DNA from: Paracamarosporium sp. OC-R06-R3
Taxonomy: Eukaryota > Ascomycota > Dothideomycetes > Pleosporales > Didymosphaeriaceae
Assembly: GCA_019828545.1 (NCBI GenBank)
Contig: JACVRA010000177.1
Location: 1 to 54,327, forward strand
Length of the DNA stretch: 54,327 bases
Direction of reading: 5' to 3'
The stretch's first letter is position 1; the number at the start of each line of letters is the position of its first letter. This document shows positions 34,456 to 45,438 of the stretch, one piece after another. The notes beneath the pieces are model-generated. The model saw only the letters and a program-made list of their open reading frames with translations. It did no database searches and had not been told where the DNA came from. Both the position numbers and the translations under genes were made by a program.

Positions 34456-34835
34456 GTTCTTTAATTGCTTGTATAATTCATTTTATACATACAAGATGTC
34501 ACAATACTATGTTATAAATTAATAAAATATATTGAACCTAATGCATTAAACATATAGGTTGATGTAATACATAGTTTATACGATAGATGTACGTCGTTAC
34601 CCTTTACTCCTATCTTAACCTTTGTAGGTTTAAGCCACATACTCTTTTCTTAGGTGCTTACATATTAATAGCGAAATAATCAGTCCCAGGGTAGACACAA
34701 GACATGTTACCCGGCTAGAACCCATTGTTTGATGATCTTAATTACAGTAAGGCCAGGATGATAGGATCTTGGAGATAGACTTAGCTAACGTGTATCGTGA
34801 GCAATACTTTTCCAGTCCAGTATATATTGCTGCTT
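34456..34835. other. AT-rich 3' flank of the MFS gene
   Basis: 380 bp rich in A and T (e.g. 34480-34560) with no credible ORF. CAGTATATA at 34818..34826 reappears at 35138..35146, close to either side of repeat copy B. Confidence 0.5.
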
Positions 34836-35134
34836 AAATTGTCTTTGGCGTTGAGATTAGTTGATTGAAGGAGTTGCGAATCTGTACTCTGGACTTTGTC
34901 GCAAGTCTTTCCAGCCTATAGCAGTGAAATATTCGACTTGTGTATCGATTGTTGAGGTATGACTCCTCGCTATCCTTACTAAACCATACATTTGTAATAA
35001 CTCTAAAGGGGACTATTAATAAGTAGAACTATATAAAACTATAGATTAGTAACTACAAAGCGTTTAGTGCTTAGCTCTACTTTAGAGCCTAAAGCTAGTC
35101 TACTAGGTCTAAACCTAGCCTAACAACAACTTGA
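34836..35134. mobile_element. Short repeat element, copy B (mutated)
   Basis: A 299 bp relative of 22501..22787 in the same orientation. It begins AAATTGTCTTT, carries about 14 extra bases near 34847-34860 and ends CAACAACAACTTGA like copy A. Most differences are transitions, with copy B usually carrying T for C or A for G, often CA to TA or TG to TA, the pattern of repeat-induced point mutation. Stops break every frame that copy A keeps open. Confidence 0.65.
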
Positions 35135-37035
35135 GTACAGTATATACCCATAATTTGAGAAACAAAAGTCTGACACCAAGCTTAAGTATCCAAAAAAGAA
35201 TAAGGGCTTGACTATCTCGATACTTTCCCCGATAAGACGCAGTTGTTGATGGGTGAGATGTGATTCGATAAAACAGCGGTCGTCGAGAGGCGAACATTTG
35301 TCGCAACTTTCCACGCTCTACCTCGATCAGTCTTTCTCCTACTATGCAAGATGCCTAGAATACCGAGTGAGGTATTTATTTATCTCTTTCACCATCATGT
35401 CCACGGTCATGGTCCATCGTGTCACAGCCTTTACATATCGGATGGATGGAAGTTGCACAGGTGAGCGGCCCCTCGGCCTGGCCATCGAAGAGACCAGATC
35501 TACGGGATCTAGAGCTTCTTCTAGGCTTAGGTGGGACGCGGAGACAGACTACCAGTACATCTGCGAGTATCTTATGAAAGATGAGAAGTTTTAACCAAGT
35601 GAACATGCGACAATGGAAGCTATTATGAAGGGTGACGAGCGGACTAAAAAGAGAACGACCACTGTGTCCGAAAACATCGTAGGTAAAGAAAATTCTCAAT
35701 ATCTGACTTTTTGACTGTAGATTGCTGATTTGGAGTTGATTGGTCAGGAGTTATGTCGGACATCGGCCAGATCACGCTAGATAACGTCCGTAAAGCCGCA
35801 AATGTTCGCATTGACTATGACTAGGAAAGGCGATGGTGTTGATCCCAGCACACAACAGCCCTACAAATATTCATTACTAGATTCACACGTTTCATGTGCA
35901 GGCCACTTGGTAGTTAGTGGCTCGAGCGATCTCAACGGTTTGCTTTCGACTGGGTACCATTGGTATTCGAGCAGGCTGTGTTGCAGTGCGACGAGGTCCA
36001 AATGGACTGCGCTCTTTCCTAGTAGAGACGCCATATGCAACTGGTTTGTCTTTGCCCAGTCTTTCTCACGGCCTCCTATTCGACCAGCTTCAGGTTCCCC
36101 TATTTTGGTAGATATTTTGTGTCGCAGTGTTGAATGCATGTTCTGCATGCATATGCCGGGGGCACACAAGGCATATATGCAGTAATTGCTCTCTTTAACC
36201 GAGAAGGGACAACCCAAGTCCCTTCGTTTGCACCCGCAAAAATCAACAAACCTACGCTAAAAGATGTAATGTGCTAGGGCGGTGTTGCAAAAACAGAAAA
36301 AGAGAGAAGAAAAAAACCCCTGTCCCTTCTTCTCACGATGGTATATACTCGTAGAATCACACTCGTGAAAGCAGCTTGTGGGTATGGATATGAGATCCCC
36401 TCGATGACGTAGTGTTCGCATCTCCACTTCCCCACGCGTGCAGGTATACCCCGCGCCACTTATATTCTGTCAGTAGAGTTTGGTCTCTCCATGAATTTGC
36501 CTGTGGTGGTGACTATAAACACATCGTAATAGTCGTTCCTACCCTAATGTTTACCTGCAAATAGTGTTGAAGAATGTTTATTCTTAAACTTCGATGGCGC
36601 ACAGTTCTTTCTGCCTTGGTTATAGGTAACTTGGTTTATGAATGCGTATATTGCGATATGGAGCGCTATTTCGCCCCCACACTGTTGTCGTTCTATATTT
36701 ATTCTAATCTGGGAGGATATTACATGCAGCTTTATCGCGGTCAGCATAGCCACCCCGAGCAATTTATCGGTTGTCATCAATTAACAAATTATGTTCGAAC
36801 GTATTCTCATTTCGTCCTGACACAAATTCCTCCACAGCTCAAGTTGTGATAACCTTTGTACGCAAGGACGATATTGTTTGCAGACTAAGTTTTATAAAAC
36901 GTTTCGACATGACCACAGCTGAAGGAAGTTCTATCGATTCTGAGAGCTTCGACCGAAAGTTAGTGACCACAATAAGAGTGTGTGAACAAAGACTGACTAT
37001 GCAGATGTGAGAGGGATAGCAGACCCACGAGCAGT
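35135..37035. other. Gene-poor region
   Basis: About 1.9 kb with several ORFs of 60-127 codons on both strands (for example 35253..35594, 35802..36185, 36574..36849 plus), none with a recognised domain or clear splice partners. It may contain decayed sequence. The right end holds the promoter of the next gene. Confidence 0.4.
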
Positions 37036-39001
37036 ATGAATACATCAGTTTCCAACCCTTGCGTACGCCCAAAACGTTTAAGCATCTACGGGCTCCTTCG
37101 ATGCGCTCGACTTCAGTTGATAAGATATATTCCTTCTTGGGGAACCCTGAAAGAAAGGCGCAAGATCGCTATACACAAGAACCGCTGGCTGGCCTTGGGC
37201 CACACCATGCTTCACATGATACCCTTATGTGGCGCAATAAGTCTCCTGGCTCTCAGTTGCTCGTCTCTTTTCATCGGAGACGACTTCGCGTATATGACAT
37301 GGCTCCAGTTCGCAGCGAAGCTTCATGAGCTTCTCATGCAAACGTCGATAGTCGAAATTGTTCTTGCTATTGTGCGAGTGCAGTTGGTAGATGCTTATAT
37401 ACCCTTGGGCGCTCTTTCAGCTTCGACACAAGCATATCAAATTTCTTACCTCTGGTCTCTGGATTTCTTATCCACTGTTACATCGCAATATATACACGGT
37501 TGGCGGAAATTTTTATCCGTCATATTAGTCCCGTTGCTGATTGTCCTGACTATACTTGTTGGACCTTCGAGCGCTACGCTCATGATACCTCGACCTGGGC
37601 TTCCAAACACAGTCAGTGTGCTGAGTGATACTAATAAGACATTATTCCCAAAATACGTAGATATTTCCACTGGGTTGAATGTGTAAGTACCTGCATCCAC
37701 CGCGCGCCAAAATGCTGAGTATACCCAGTGAAATGGAAGGTTTTGCAGATTCTCATGTACCTGAATATGTTCAAAGGAGACTCAAAAATCTATATAATCA
37801 GCATTATGACAGTTCAACATTCAATTCAGATTGTCCGGATGCCCAAAGACTTATACATACCTCAACAAAGTACGGTTCGGTAACTATTAACAGAACAGGA
37901 CACATTGAAGAAGTCTTCTCAACGACCGCGACGATTCCAACGCAACTTGCCGTACAAAGCATGCGATCTCTTGAATTAGGTTCATACTGGCCATCCAACG
38001 CAACCATTTCTGGCAACATTGCACATCCGGTCGCAGTGACGAGATGCATACATCACACATCTATAAAGTCGGATACGGAATTGGTGTATCTGCAGGACGA
38101 CGGAACTCACCAAGGTGAGATCTCCAGTTTAGGTGACTTGATAGAGGCAGAATGGGAACGTAGAAGTTCACCTGACGGGATATCCACCCCGATGACACCA
38201 GTTTGGCAAAAATCTCCAGAATCGAATTCATCAGCGCTTATTGGAATTTTTCCCTGGATAATTTCCAAAACACATTGCGAGGATATCGCCACAGAGGCCC
38301 CAGAAGTCTTCCCGGACGTGAGGAACTTGTGCCTCAATTTATTCACATGCAACATACAGGCTTTCTGGATGACATCAGAAAACACGATGACCTACTTAGA
38401 CACCGCACCAATCGCGCAGACTCCCCGTATTGCTGATGCCGGATTCATGAAAGTGGCATATGGAGATCCGGTTATTATGAATGTGGACTACATAAGCGCT
38501 TTCAACGATCAGCATCTAACAACTAAGCTTTTGATGTCTTTCGAGAGCAGCGGACAACTTCTGTCATCACTTTTCGCCACGGCTCTGGCCAACGTTCCCG
38601 GTAATAACACAGCACCAACTATCGATTATGCTGCCGACAATGACTCTCCTCCTTTCAGATTTGAACTATTACAGTACGGATACGGCTACAATACATCGCC
38701 AACGTCTGTACGCTTGTCCATGGCTGTCATTACGGTCTACTGTCTGGCTACCGTAGCGTATCTGCTGTACATTCTGACGGTAGGATACACTTCGACAGCA
38801 TGGAGTTCGGCAACAGAACTTATGCTGTTGGCACTGAAATCAAGGAGGCCAGAGTGCCTGGGAGATATTTCGGTCGGCGCTGACTCTATGGAAACATTTC
38901 GTAGGACTGTTGGTATCCGCGTCAATTCTAACGATGAATTAGAGCTTGTTGTTGCGACCGACGGGGAATATGGGATGGATAATATGCGAAAAGTAACTTA
39001 G
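37036..39001 (+). CDS. Large fungal membrane protein of unknown function
   Basis: Exons are 37036..37682 and 37729..39001 with a 46 bp intron, giving 639 aa. After a basic N-terminus come three or four hydrophobic helices, including WLALGHTMLHMIPLCGAISLL, FAAKLHELLMQTSIVEIVLAI and a segment ending VGPSSATLMIPRPG. A long hydrophilic, probably extracellular region with several N-glycosylation sequons (NRT, NAT, NSS, NNT) follows, and one more helix (LSMAVITVYCLATVAYLLYIL) near residue 565 leads to a short tail. This arrangement, with the AAKLHELL and GPSSA-LMIPR motifs, recurs in an expanded filamentous-fungal family that has no assigned role. A surface or endomembrane receptor-like part is possible but unproven. 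Confidence 0.8.
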
Positions 39002-39742
39002 TTCCAAACAGGGCTTATTAAGCGATGTTAGCGGAACTGGCGTGTATTAATGATGAATACGACCCACTGACATAGATATCTAAACTTAATTCATCTTCTT
39101 ATTCCGTTCTCTCGCAGTTATATAAGCCTGAAACTCATATCCATTGCGTCAAGGGCCACATCACGATAAGATCAGAACCTGAAGGATACGGCAGGACGAA
39201 AGCGATGGAATATCAGAATGGACATATAATTATTGTTGCTATGTCTAAACTTATGGTATCTACGCGGCCATTTCCTTGACCCATTGTTATGAAAAAATAT
39301 CGATCTCGAAATAAAAGTGTAGATCGGCTCAACAATGATCCTCAATTATATAGAAAATTGGTCGCTACGTAGTACTTAGTGCTTACAAGGTGCGCCTCCT
39401 ACCCGCAGCCCCCAAGAGTAAACTCGGACTTCTGGACGGTTTAGTTTACCCGAAAAGTCTGACTTAGGGTTAGAAGAAAAAGCCCTCCGCAGGCTGTTGC
39501 GGTCCCTAAAGTGATATTCCAATTTTGTCTAAGAATACTGCTGAAGCGATTCTCCCTGAGATAGTACAACACTGGAATAGGATATCAAAGGTCTAGATAG
39601 CTAGGCCTTTGGTAAGTTAGCAAAGGGAAAAATTGGAGGGAATAGAGAATCAACGTCGTCGCTCATACGAGTAGCTTAGGGCCACCTCAAAGCTTTCAAT
39701 CGGTTTAACATCAACAAATCAATCCCGAAGCTATGCGCGTAA
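39002..39742. other. Convergent intergenic region with a hairpin
   Basis: 741 bp between two converging genes. A near-perfect inverted repeat (39586..39596 against 39601..39611, one mismatch, loop ATAG) could be a terminator-like hairpin. No ORF is supported. Confidence 0.5.
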
Positions 39743-40304
39743 TCAACCCCTATTACCAACCAATAGTTCCAGGCTACAGCTCAGCAATTCGATAACGTTA
39801 CCCCAAGGATCGGCTGCATACAGTGCCCTTTCACCATGCATTCCGATAGTTTCGCCATATTGTTTCCCGCCGTTCTCCACGCATTTCTTTGCCACTGCAT
39901 CAGGATCGGCAACCGTCAGAGAAATGTGAAAGAATCCACAACGAGTGTAATCAAATCGATCTTCATCAGGAACCGCGAAGACTTGGGTCTTTGGCTCCTG
40001 AAATTCGTACAATTCGATCCCAACACCATTTCCCGACGTTAGCCATGCTAATCTGAACTTCTTCAATGTGGGTGGGTAGATCTTGAAGTATGGCGCATCA
40101 GGCGACAAGTCTCGATCGTAGCTTGCGTCGCTTCGTATCCGGCGAAATCCGAAACTCTTCTGGTACCAGTCGGCCGCAACGTCTAGGTCTGGCACGGAGA
40201 TCGCAACGTGGTTGAAAACAAAATTCTCGTTCGTGTATGGCTGCCAGGATAAATAAGATCGACTGCAGTGTTGATGTCGAAAATCAAGAACTTACCGCTC
40301 CCAT
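39743..40304 (-). CDS. VOC-superfamily protein (glyoxalase/dioxygenase-like)
   Basis: Exons on the minus strand are 40296..40304 and 39743..40240, giving 168 aa. The first exon is a 9-nt microexon (MGA); the 55 bp intron has donor GTAAGT and acceptor CAG. One VOC domain covers nearly all: NHVAISVPDLDVAADWYQKSFGF at the start with the first metal His, then GFFHISLTVADPDAVAKK with the second, and ADPWGNVIELLS with the final Glu ligand. Two halves of one domain suggest it works as a dimer. Substrate unknown; fungal relatives occur beside metabolic clusters, and this one lies 5 kb past the MFS exporter. Confidence 0.85.
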
Positions 40305-42254
40305 TATAGGAGATTTCCGGTCAACAAAAATTACGGGACAAGTTTGAAGGGGATACAATTGTCAAATTTCAAGCTGTTCTGTTGGAAACTTGGCAGACGT
40401 CGTGAGTTGTTGCGCTATGAACGGGCATTTGTCAGCATTCATCGGAAGTGTGTTGTACCGCCTTTGTTTCCTTTTTTACTTAGCGTTAGCCACCTCGGAT
40501 GCCGCCCATTCGGAGCTAGATTGTCTACTCTGCTTTTAGGTACAAACACGGTGTCTCTGAATACCGGTGTATTGGGTGCTGAGGCGTTGTCATCATAGAG
40601 CACGTGTCAGCTTGTCCTGAGGATATCTGGCCTATCACTCTCAGCCTCCACAGAAGAAAATGAATAAATCAACAATCACAAACGTTGTTTAAAACCTATT
40701 GTTTGGATTCTCTCAACATCCCTTTAAATGATCCATCTCATGACGCAATACCAACCCGCACCAACTTTCACTTCACTGACGTGATCGGTAGCCTCTTCGC
40801 CTGACCATAATTGCTGCTTGGAACCAACCCTAGAACTGCTGCACCAGTTACCTGAGTTAATTCAGCCAAGACAACCCGAGAAATGTGCGGTTGCTTATCT
40901 TCCAAAGGCGAGATGGATGATGGTAGCCGAAAACTTCAGCGGCGTCGAATGACGAACGACAATAGATAGGTTTTCTGCATGCCTCATCCAACGTTACTTC
41001 GTACGAGATGTAATCACCTCCAAAAGCTTTCCAGGCTACTTGAGGGAGCAACGCTAAGGGTTGCTCACTGTTCACTGAGCAGCACGGACTGTAGTCAAGA
41101 CGCCGACCAGATTGGCGGTCCGCATCGCCCAAGCAAAGAGTCTTAAAGGGCCTGAGCCCGTTATGTGTCGGGACCGAAGAAGTAGAAGATAGGTTGTATC
41201 CCTTCACTCATTACGCTGCACGGGTAGGCCTTAGCATACCGCCCCGCACCACACCGCATTAACCCAAAACACGGAACAGTATTTCACAACATCGTGTACA
41301 TACAGCCAGACATATTCTTCCATCCATCCATCTATCCATTCTAGAACCCTATCTCCCTTCTGCCCCTTTCTAGAACCTGGCAACAATACCAAACATCACG
41401 TCAGCGCAGAGCACGTAGACACCAACGTTTTCTTAAAATTGCATCACAAGCACACCACAACCCTCTGCTGCGTCACGATCAAACACTTAATACCTCGATT
41501 CTCTCTTGCTATACCGTAGCTTCATTAACCCGTCCATCCATCCATTCCAAACACACATCAAGCGCCTCAATGAACCCTTCCCTCCTCCGACCAAATAACG
41601 ATGCAGCATACACACATACATGCACCATGCCGAGACCGAGAGCCAAACGCCAGGTATAGGTCCCACGCGATACCCCCTCGCTATCCAACCCAATCCAATC
41701 CGACCATTCCGCTAGCGCCCCAAGCCCGTATTCTCGTAATACACGGGGAACAAGACAAGACGGGCGGATAAAGCGTACAACTACATGTCTGCGCGCGCGG
41801 TTCGATTCGATTCGTGTGCTGAGCAGGTACCCAGCCGAGCGGGCGGGGCCAGTGAAAAGGATGTTTCATTTCGCCAGACACGTCTCTACAACCGTGACCC
41901 AGGCCGAAACCAAGTGCCAGCCCCTCCATAGCGATGCTGCGAACCCGTCTTCCCGCACCGAGAGCGCCCAGCAGACCGCCAGCCCCAAATGAGAACGTCG
42001 TGGCCCGCAGGCGAGCGACACACAAGCCCAGCCCAGCCCAGCCAAGCCAAGCCAAGCCGGAAAATGCAATGCTAAAGTATGAGTTAAGACATGGTGAGAA
42101 GCGAATGTCGTGAAGTGTATAAAGAGTCCATTCCATGCAGCTCGGGCTGGCTCGCACGTCGTTGGCGTTCAGTCAAATTCTGGAAACAGGGTGTCGACCC
42201 TACAAATGTCTTGTTGCAGATATATTTTTTTTAATCCTTTCCTGTGTTGAGATT
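40305..42254. other. Intergenic
   Basis: 1.95 kb. A 116-codon minus ORF at 40857..41207 has no family resemblance. From about 41240 to 42200 the plus strand is CA/CT-rich, and 42023..42058 is a pentanucleotide-type repeat (CCCAG then CCAAG units). This is likely NBP2-like 3'UTR plus spacer. Confidence 0.45.
42023..42058. repeat. Short tandem repeat of CCCAG/CCAAG units
   Basis: About seven 5-bp units in a row, the first ones CCCAG-like and the later ones CCAAG-like. Simple sequence in a non-coding stretch. Confidence 0.65.
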
Positions 42255-43775
42255 TCAAGGCTTCGTCCCCTGACTCTGCGGTCGGCTGCCGGGCTCCGGG
42301 CTTGCTTCGACGCCCTCCATCGGCCCCTCGGTCTTGTCGCCGTCCTTTGGCTTCGGGAAGTTGCCGTCGGCAGCGGTCGGCGTGCCGAGCATCTCCTTGG
42401 GATAAGGCTCGAGGTCTTTAGTGCTGGTCGAGAAGGTCGAGATGATTGGCGTGTAAGCCTTGTGCTCTGCTTGTGTGGGGGTCTTGGCCTCAGGACCAGC
42501 AGATACAGGAGACAGTAGTCCATCCAGGCTAGCCTGATCTTGTTGCAATGCAGTTCCGTTCATCAAGCCGTTCCAGCCCCCTTCGATATCGCGTAGCAGC
42601 CGTACGTACTCTTCTGGGACCAAGCCGCTCTCGCCAGTCTTGGGGTCCTGCGCCACGAGCCATCCCTGTCCATGTCGATATGAAACGAGGATGATCTGTC
42701 CCTCGACGAGTGGTAGCTCATTGTCGTTTTCCCGTTCAAAGTCGAATAGAGCCACAGCTTTCCCGTGCATCTCCTCGTCGGGCGAGACAATGGTGAATTG
42801 GTAGTCTCGCGAAAAGCGGCTGCCGTCGTTGAGGAAGTTTTCGTTTTCAGACATGTCTTCGTCGGAATCGTACGGTGGTCCGTCATCAGTGTATGCGCGC
42901 TGCGGCAGAGTGGTCGCGAAATGGGAGTCTCGCCGAGAGGCTCCGGCCGGGACTTCCAACGAGGAAGATTGCTCCGGTGGGTAGGTGATGTACTCTCCGC
43001 CAGGGCCATTGGCGTCCTGAAGGTCGCTGACGTAATATATGTGATTACCATCTCCATTGGCGCCCCCATAGGAGCTTCGTTCGCCGGGGAAGCCTCTTCG
43101 GCCGCGGGTCTGGTCGAAGTTGACAATGTTGGATTTGTGCTTCTTGTGTCGAGTATGGCTCGTGACCACCGGGCTCGAGATTTCTTCGTCCTCTTCGTAC
43201 GGCGGGCCTCCCTCGTATGCAGTCATCGGCAGCTGCTCTCCATCTCCACCCGTATCCCACGAACCGGTTCCAGCAGACCATCCACGATCATCGTGCCATG
43301 CAACTGCCGGCGGGTCTGAAAGCCTCCTGCTCACTTCGCTGGCGGGTGTGGAAATATCAGAGGGATGTTCCGGGAGAGGCCCGTAGAAAAGAGGATGGAG
43401 CGGCCCGTAAGCGAAGTCCCGCACAAGGGTATACGGGAGGCTGGAGTGGAAAATGGGAAATGCCGTCGACTGCGGCCGTGATCGCGAGTGGACAGACTGT
43501 GAGGCGGAAGCATTAGAAAAGGTGGAGAGGCGCTTGCTCGCGTACGAGCTTGCCCGCTCGAGTTTCGCCTTGGAGGGCGGGGATGTGACGAGCGGAGGAA
43601 GCGATGTGCGGTTTGCGTTGGGCGAGACGACAGAGCCCGGTTCGCTCCGGGGCGACAGGACGTCGGCAGCCATGGCGGAGTGTCTTTGGTTCTGGCGGCC
43701 TCGGACGACGACGCCTTCTGCGATGCCGGCGAGACGTCGTGCGTCGGTCGGGGTCTCGGTTCGCGTGTCGGTCAT
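42255..43775 (-). CDS. SH3-domain protein, NBP2-like
   Basis: A single-exon gene of 506 aa. The one recognisable domain is an SH3 at about residues 338-394: GKAVALFDFERENDNELPLVEGQ followed by YRHGQGWLVAQDPKTGESGLVPEEYV, very close to yeast Nbp2. Nbp2 brings the phosphatase Ptc1 to the Pbs2 kinase and so dampens HOG signalling. The rest is low-complexity, rich in Ser, Pro, Asp and Glu, with a basic KKHKSN patch. Fungal orthologues are longer than the yeast protein, as here. The first ATG (43775) is used; Met-35 is an alternative. Its 5' side faces SSU72 across a 1.66 kb GC-rich gap. Confidence 0.85.
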   Translation of the reverse strand: MTDTRTETPTDARRLAGIAEGVVVRGRQNQRHSAMAADVLSPRSEPGSVVSPNANRTSLPPLVTSPPSKAKLERASSYASKRLSTFSNASASQSVHSRSRPQSTAFPIFHSSLPYTLVRDFAYGPLHPLFYGPLPEHPSDISTPASEVSRRLSDPPAVAWHDDRGWSAGTGSWDTGGDGEQLPMTAYEGGPPYEEDEEISSPVVTSHTRHKKHKSNIVNFDQTRGRRGFPGERSSYGGANGDGNHIYYVSDLQDANGPGGEYITYPPEQSSSLEVPAGASRRDSHFATTLPQRAYTDDGPPYDSDEDMSENENFLNDGSRFSRDYQFTIVSPDEEMHGKAVALFDFERENDNELPLVEGQIILVSYRHGQGWLVAQDPKTGESGLVPEEYVRLLRDIEGGWNGLMNGTALQQDQASLDGLLSPVSAGPEAKTPTQAEHKAYTPIISTFSTSTKDLEPYPKEMLGTPTAADGNFPKPKDGDKTEGPMEGVEASPEPGSRPQSQGTKP

Positions 43776-45438
43776 GCGAGGTGGTGGGTTTGGGGGTGTT
43801 TGGGGGTGTTTGGGGATTGGAGGCTTCGAACCTCGGCGGTGAACAGCCCGTGGGTGTTTATGGATGCAGCGAATTGCCTAGGCGTCGGCACCGCAGTCCG
43901 GCGTGAGGCAGAGGCAGAGACACGGGCAGAGACAGATGAGGTCGCGCAGACGGCGGGAGTGTCGAGGAGCGGCTCGGGAGGGCTGACCTGAGGGAGCGCC
44001 GGCGGTGGGTGGGTTGGTGCTTGCGTGTGGCCAATGGATCGGGAAGGAGCGCTTGAGGCGTTCTTGGGCGAGGGTGGGACTCTGGGCCGGCGGTGCGCCC
44101 GGCGACTGGGAGGCGCGCCGTGGAGGCTCGCAGCAGCAATATTTGCAATGCGGCGGCTGGGGAAGCGCTGGCTGGGGGGTTGCGGGGAGCTGGCGCTAAG
44201 ACTTGCCCAGTCAACGCGCAGAGGAGACGTTGGCGGGCTGGTCTGGTGCAGCGCAGGGCAGCGAGGGCGCTGAGGAGCCGTGGTCGCGGGGGCCGTCTTT
44301 TGGGGGGTGGGAGGCGTGCGGGCGGAGGCCGAATGCGCTGGAAGAGCGGTTCGTCGACGATGGATCAGATTGAGTCCACCGTCGCTATTTTTGGGGCGCA
44401 GGACTAGCGCGCAGAGACGTTTCAGGTGGAGACGGGCGGGCAGCGCGCACGCAGAGGCAGCAGCACGGCGACGGCGTCAAGGCGAGGGGGAATGGCATGC
44501 CCAGAGAGAGGAGCGGCGGCGGCGGGCGGGCGGGCGAGCTCCAGTCTGCGTCTGCGTCTGCCGGTGCGTCCTCTGCCTTGCGGGCGCTTTTTCAAACATG
44601 AAACAGCTAACGCGAAGGGGCCTCGACGCAACAACGCAGCCTCGGCGGTGAGCCCGCGACGGGAATCACGCGCGCTGCTGATGCATGCCCGCGGTGGGTA
44701 AGTACTGGGTAGACGCGCGGTGCTGACTGAGGGCTGATGATTGATGATGCCTGTGTGTGCCCGCCATGTCGCCGTTCGAGGTCGAGTTGACCGTGGTGGT
44801 CATGGTGCATGTCATATCCCCCGCCGACGCCCGCAATAGCATGACTGCTATCAACAGGAACAGGAAATCACTTCTCTACCCACAATGCCATACCGACTCT
44901 GCCCTACCGAGATGCGGCTCTCCAACATGGATGCATGCTGCAGCTGCTGCGATGGGTGACCCCGCATTCGCCGTAAAGCCCGCACCAACCGGGCATAGCG
45001 CGCCAAGCCCGCACACAATTCGCCCTAGCGCAGCCTCGCACACTACCCACGACAAACCACTTTCCTCTTCCTCGCCCAACTCCATCCTCCTACAACCACC
45101 ATATACCCGGTGTCATCCGCCTCCGTGTTTGCCGCCCTTGACCCGCGGCCGAGGCTGCCTCGCTCCCTGTCCCGGCGCGCCCTTGTAAGTTGCCTGCCCT
45201 TCGCTGCATTGCCCTTTGTCGTCGACGCGAAATGATGATTATCTTTATTGGAGCTGTCCTATTGTTCGTGAGGACATTTTAATATTACGCACTGAAAATT
45301 CTGATATCGCTTGTGCATCTCTGCTTTCCATACTCATCACTTGGCTTTGGGCACTCGCTGACCACGTGAAGAATTTGCACCTCCACGCGTCGAGGTCCCA
45401 TCCCAACCTAGCCATCACTGCCCGCGCATTGCTTCGCC
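43776..45438. promoter_or_regulatory. Long GC-rich divergent region between NBP2-like and SSU72
   Basis: 1.66 kb between divergent starts. It is very GC-rich from 43900 to 44650 with overlapping shadow ORFs on both strands, none recognisable. 44800-45200 is C-rich on the plus strand, as usual upstream of a fungal plus-strand gene. No RNA gene seen. Confidence 0.5.

Noticed and set aside
34456..37035. A regulator gene (Zn2Cys6) for the cluster in the right gap
   Set aside because: I looked for the C-x2-C-x6-C pattern with basic residues in all frames and saw none here or elsewhere in the window.
40857..41207. 116-codon minus ORF between the VOC and NBP2-like genes
   Set aside because: No family resemblance and no neighbouring exons; not enough to call a gene.
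44005..44651. Overlapping ORFs in the NBP2-SSU72 gap
   Set aside because: Same effect of high GC; translations are Arg/Gly/Ala-rich and overlap in several frames.
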